The translations under genes were made by a program, and so were the position numbers. A stretch of DNA of 13,814 nucleotides from an uncultured Aggregatibacter sp. Lineage in GTDB: Bacteria > Pseudomonadota > Gammaproteobacteria > Enterobacterales > Pasteurellaceae. The stretch covers positions 1 to 13,814 of the forward strand of contig NZ_CABFLM010000074.1 in NCBI RefSeq assembly GCF_901873365.1, read 5' to 3'. The notes beneath the pieces are model-generated. The model was given only the letters and a program-made list of their open reading frames with translations, made no database searches and was not told the DNA's origin. Of this stretch, positions 12,251 to 13,814 are shown in pieces (position 1 is the stretch's first letter; the number at the start of each line of letters is the position of its first letter).

Positions 12251-13588
12251 TTAATGAAGTTTTAAGGCTGGACGCAAGAAGCGATTTAAACGGCCGACCA
12301 CAATAATTAAGCCGGTTTTAAAACACCCATGCAAAGCCGCTTGGTGCATACGATAAAGAGAAATATACATCCATTGCGCGATTTTTCCTTCAATGGTCAT
12401 GGAAGAACCACCGGTTAATTTACCACCTAACGCACCAAATGCGGTAAATTCGGATAATGAAACCAATGAGCCTTTATCGTTATATTTAAATTCTTTTAGC
12501 GGCTTACCCTCAAATAAAGCGATGATATTTTTCGCACAGAACCCGGCCATTTGATGAGCAGCTTGCGCTTTCGGAGGAATAGGCGTGCCATCATCTTGCA
12601 TAAAGAAACAGCAATCGCCCATAGCAAAAATCGTGTCGTCCTCCGTCGTTTGCAGGGTTTTCTTCACAACTAACTGATTAATGCGATTGATTTCCAAGCC
12701 ATCAAAATTTTGGGTAATGGATGAAGTACGAATACCAGCCGACCACACCATTAAATCAGCCGGAATTTGACTCCCCTCTTTAGTGATCAAACATTTTTTA
12801 TCTGCTTCGACAATCATGGTATTAGTTTTTACCTTTACACCCAACTTGCTTAGTTCTCCTGTCGCATCGTTAGAAATACGTTCAGGTAAAGCGGGTAAAA
12901 TCCGAGGACCGGCCTCAATCAAGGTAACTTTTAAACGGCTACTGTCAATCTCACCATAACCATAGGAAGAAAGATGCTCTGCGGCATTATACAGCTCGGC
13001 TGACAGCTCAACACCCGTTGCACCGGCGCCCACAATTGCAATATTAATGTGACCATCCTCCGCTAATTGCTGCTTGCTTTCTTCTTCACCAATATCATCC
13101 AACGCTTGGTTTTCACGGAATTTAAGGAATAACTCTAACATTTTTTGTTGGAATCGCATTGCTTGTGCCGGGTTATCTAAAAAGATGCAATTCTCCGCAA
13201 CACCTTTCGTGTTGAAATCATTCGATTTACTTCCGATAGCAATGACTAAATAATCGTAAGGAATACGACGAGAAACCACTATCATATCGCCGTCTTCACC
13301 ATATACCGGTGCAAGTTCTACATATTTATGTTGACGATTTAACCCCACCATAGATCCTTGCTCAAAATAGAAATGATGATTATGCGCATGAGCACGATAA
13401 CTCAACGCCTCAACCCCATCATCTAATGCTCCCGTCGCCAATTCGTGTAATAATGGTTTCCACAAATGCGTTTGATTCCGATCGATCAGTGTCACATTTG
13501 CACGCTTTTTACGACCCAATGTGTTTCCTAAATAAGTCGCCAGCTCCAAACCACCGGCTCCCCCACCGACAATAACGATGTTTTTCAT
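12251..13588 (-). CDS. ndh: Type II NADH:quinone oxidoreductase Ndh
   Basis: A single-subunit, non-proton-pumping NADH dehydrogenase that feeds electrons to quinone at the inner membrane surface, 445 aa (E. coli 434). Two Rossmann motifs are seen: GGGAGG (8-13, FAD) and GAGATG (187-192, NADH). MVWSAGIR (280-287), AMGDC (322-326, FAD) and AQAAHQ (341-346, quinone-side block) are typical. The basic, amphipathic C-terminus (KTGLIIVVGRLNRFLRPALKLH region) is the usual membrane-binding tail. The ATG at 13588 has AGGA 7 nt upstream on the minus strand. In E. coli this gene is repressed by FNR; I see no full TTGATnnnnATCAA site in the 220 bp upstream. Confidence 0.96.
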   Translation of the reverse strand: MKNIVIVGGGAGGLELATYLGNTLGRKKRANVTLIDRNQTHLWKPLLHELATGALDDGVEALSYRAHAHNHHFYFEQGSMVGLNRQHKYVELAPVYGEDGDMIVVSRRIPYDYLVIAIGSKSNDFNTKGVAENCIFLDNPAQAMRFQQKMLELFLKFRENQALDDIGEEESKQQLAEDGHINIAIVGAGATGVELSAELYNAAEHLSSYGYGEIDSSRLKVTLIEAGPRILPALPERISNDATGELSKLGVKVKTNTMIVEADKKCLITKEGSQIPADLMVWSAGIRTSSITQNFDGLEINRINQLVVKKTLQTTEDDTIFAMGDCCFFMQDDGTPIPPKAQAAHQMAGFCAKNIIALFEGKPLKEFKYNDKGSLVSLSEFTAFGALGGKLTGGSSMTIEGKIAQWMYISLYRMHQAALHGCFKTGLIIVVGRLNRFLRPALKLH

Positions 13589-13641
13589 ATGTTTTTCCTA
13601 AATAAAGCCTCAATAAAAAATAAACTCAATTAAATTAACGC

Positions 13642-13669
13642 AATATACTGCTCGAAGTATTAAAGCAAA
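13642..13669 (-). promoter_or_regulatory. Candidate ndh promoter
   Basis: On the minus strand TTTGCT (13664-13669) precedes TATATT (13642-13647, 5/6) by 16 bp. The leader would be about 45 nt. A perfect TATAAT also occurs at 13671-13676 but has no recognisable -35, and in this AT-rich stretch neither is certain. Confidence 0.35.
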
Positions 13670-13711
13670 AATTATATTTTCACCTAGATTTATCTATCTT
13701 TAAAACTTAAA

Positions 13712-13810
13712 TCACTCCTCATTCTCATTTTTCATAAAAGCCCAGAATACAACGAGTAAAAAAAAGTAAAATACATTTCCAGAATTATGCGCTAAAAATG
13801 CCTGAGTCAT
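13712..13810 (-). CDS. Possible small or partial membrane protein at the window edge
   Basis: From ATG 13810 a 32-codon frame begins MTQAFLAHNS, has a hydrophobic stretch (VFYFFLLVVFWAFM) and ends in the acidic tail KNENEE, with the stop at 13712-13714. The frame stays open to the window edge (TGT precedes the ATG), so this could be the C-terminus of a longer gene or a complete small protein. No Shine-Dalgarno can be judged. I do not recognise the family. It would lie in the same direction as, and upstream of, ndh. Confidence 0.3.
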   Translation of the reverse strand: MTQAFLAHNSGNVFYFFLLVVFWAFMKNENEE

Positions 13811-13814
13811 ACAA

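Overview
The window reads as chromosomal DNA of a naturally competent Pasteurellaceae bacterium. The strongest evidence is 17 exact copies of AAGTGCGGT (either strand), the DNA-uptake signal core of Haemophilus influenzae and Aggregatibacter. All recognisable proteins also look like gamma-proteobacterial orthologues of the Haemophilus/Aggregatibacter type. Moderate GC and the proteins would fit Aggregatibacter, but I cannot fix the genus without a search.

Layout, left to right. An intergenic stretch (1-485) carries REP-like palindromes and leads into cra/fruR (+). This converges on and overlaps sanA (-). A regulatory region with a four-box MetJ-type operator and a promoter precedes metX (+), which ends in a hairpin built from two inverted uptake signals. 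Next is a 26-residue membrane-protein gene (ynhF/cydH-like, -), divergent from purR (+), which is followed closely by epmC (+). Then come the acidic DNA-mimic gene yciU (-) and the tRNA thiolase gene ttcA (+). The accD-folC pair (-) converges on ttcA and has a 2-nt junction. A predicted exported alpha/beta-hydrolase esterase (+) diverges from accD. A 578-bp intergenic region (10302-10879) holds a terminator, a second REP cluster and a compact inverted-repeat block that could fold as RNA. After it come the CNNM/CBS membrane protein gene ytfL (+) and ndh (-), which converge. The right edge has an AT-rich stretch with a possible small or partial membrane ORF.

Most genes are core metabolism and its control: carbon flux (Cra), purine synthesis (PurR), methionine (MetX), folate and fatty-acid precursors (FolC, AccD), respiration (Ndh, possibly a cytochrome bd accessory peptide), and translation fidelity (TtcA on tRNA, EpmC on EF-P). 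I see no phage, CRISPR, toxin-antitoxin or defence island.

The material beyond routine annotation is non-coding or very small. It includes two inverted copies of a ~102-bp REP composite about 10 kb apart, whose two palindrome types differ by a pair-preserving change. It also includes the block at 10573-10672 with mutually exclusive pairings, the hidden 26-aa gene, and the MetJ-type array. Promoters overlapping the first ATG move the starts of metX and ttcA downstream, and Cra has a cysteine at a DNA-specificity position.
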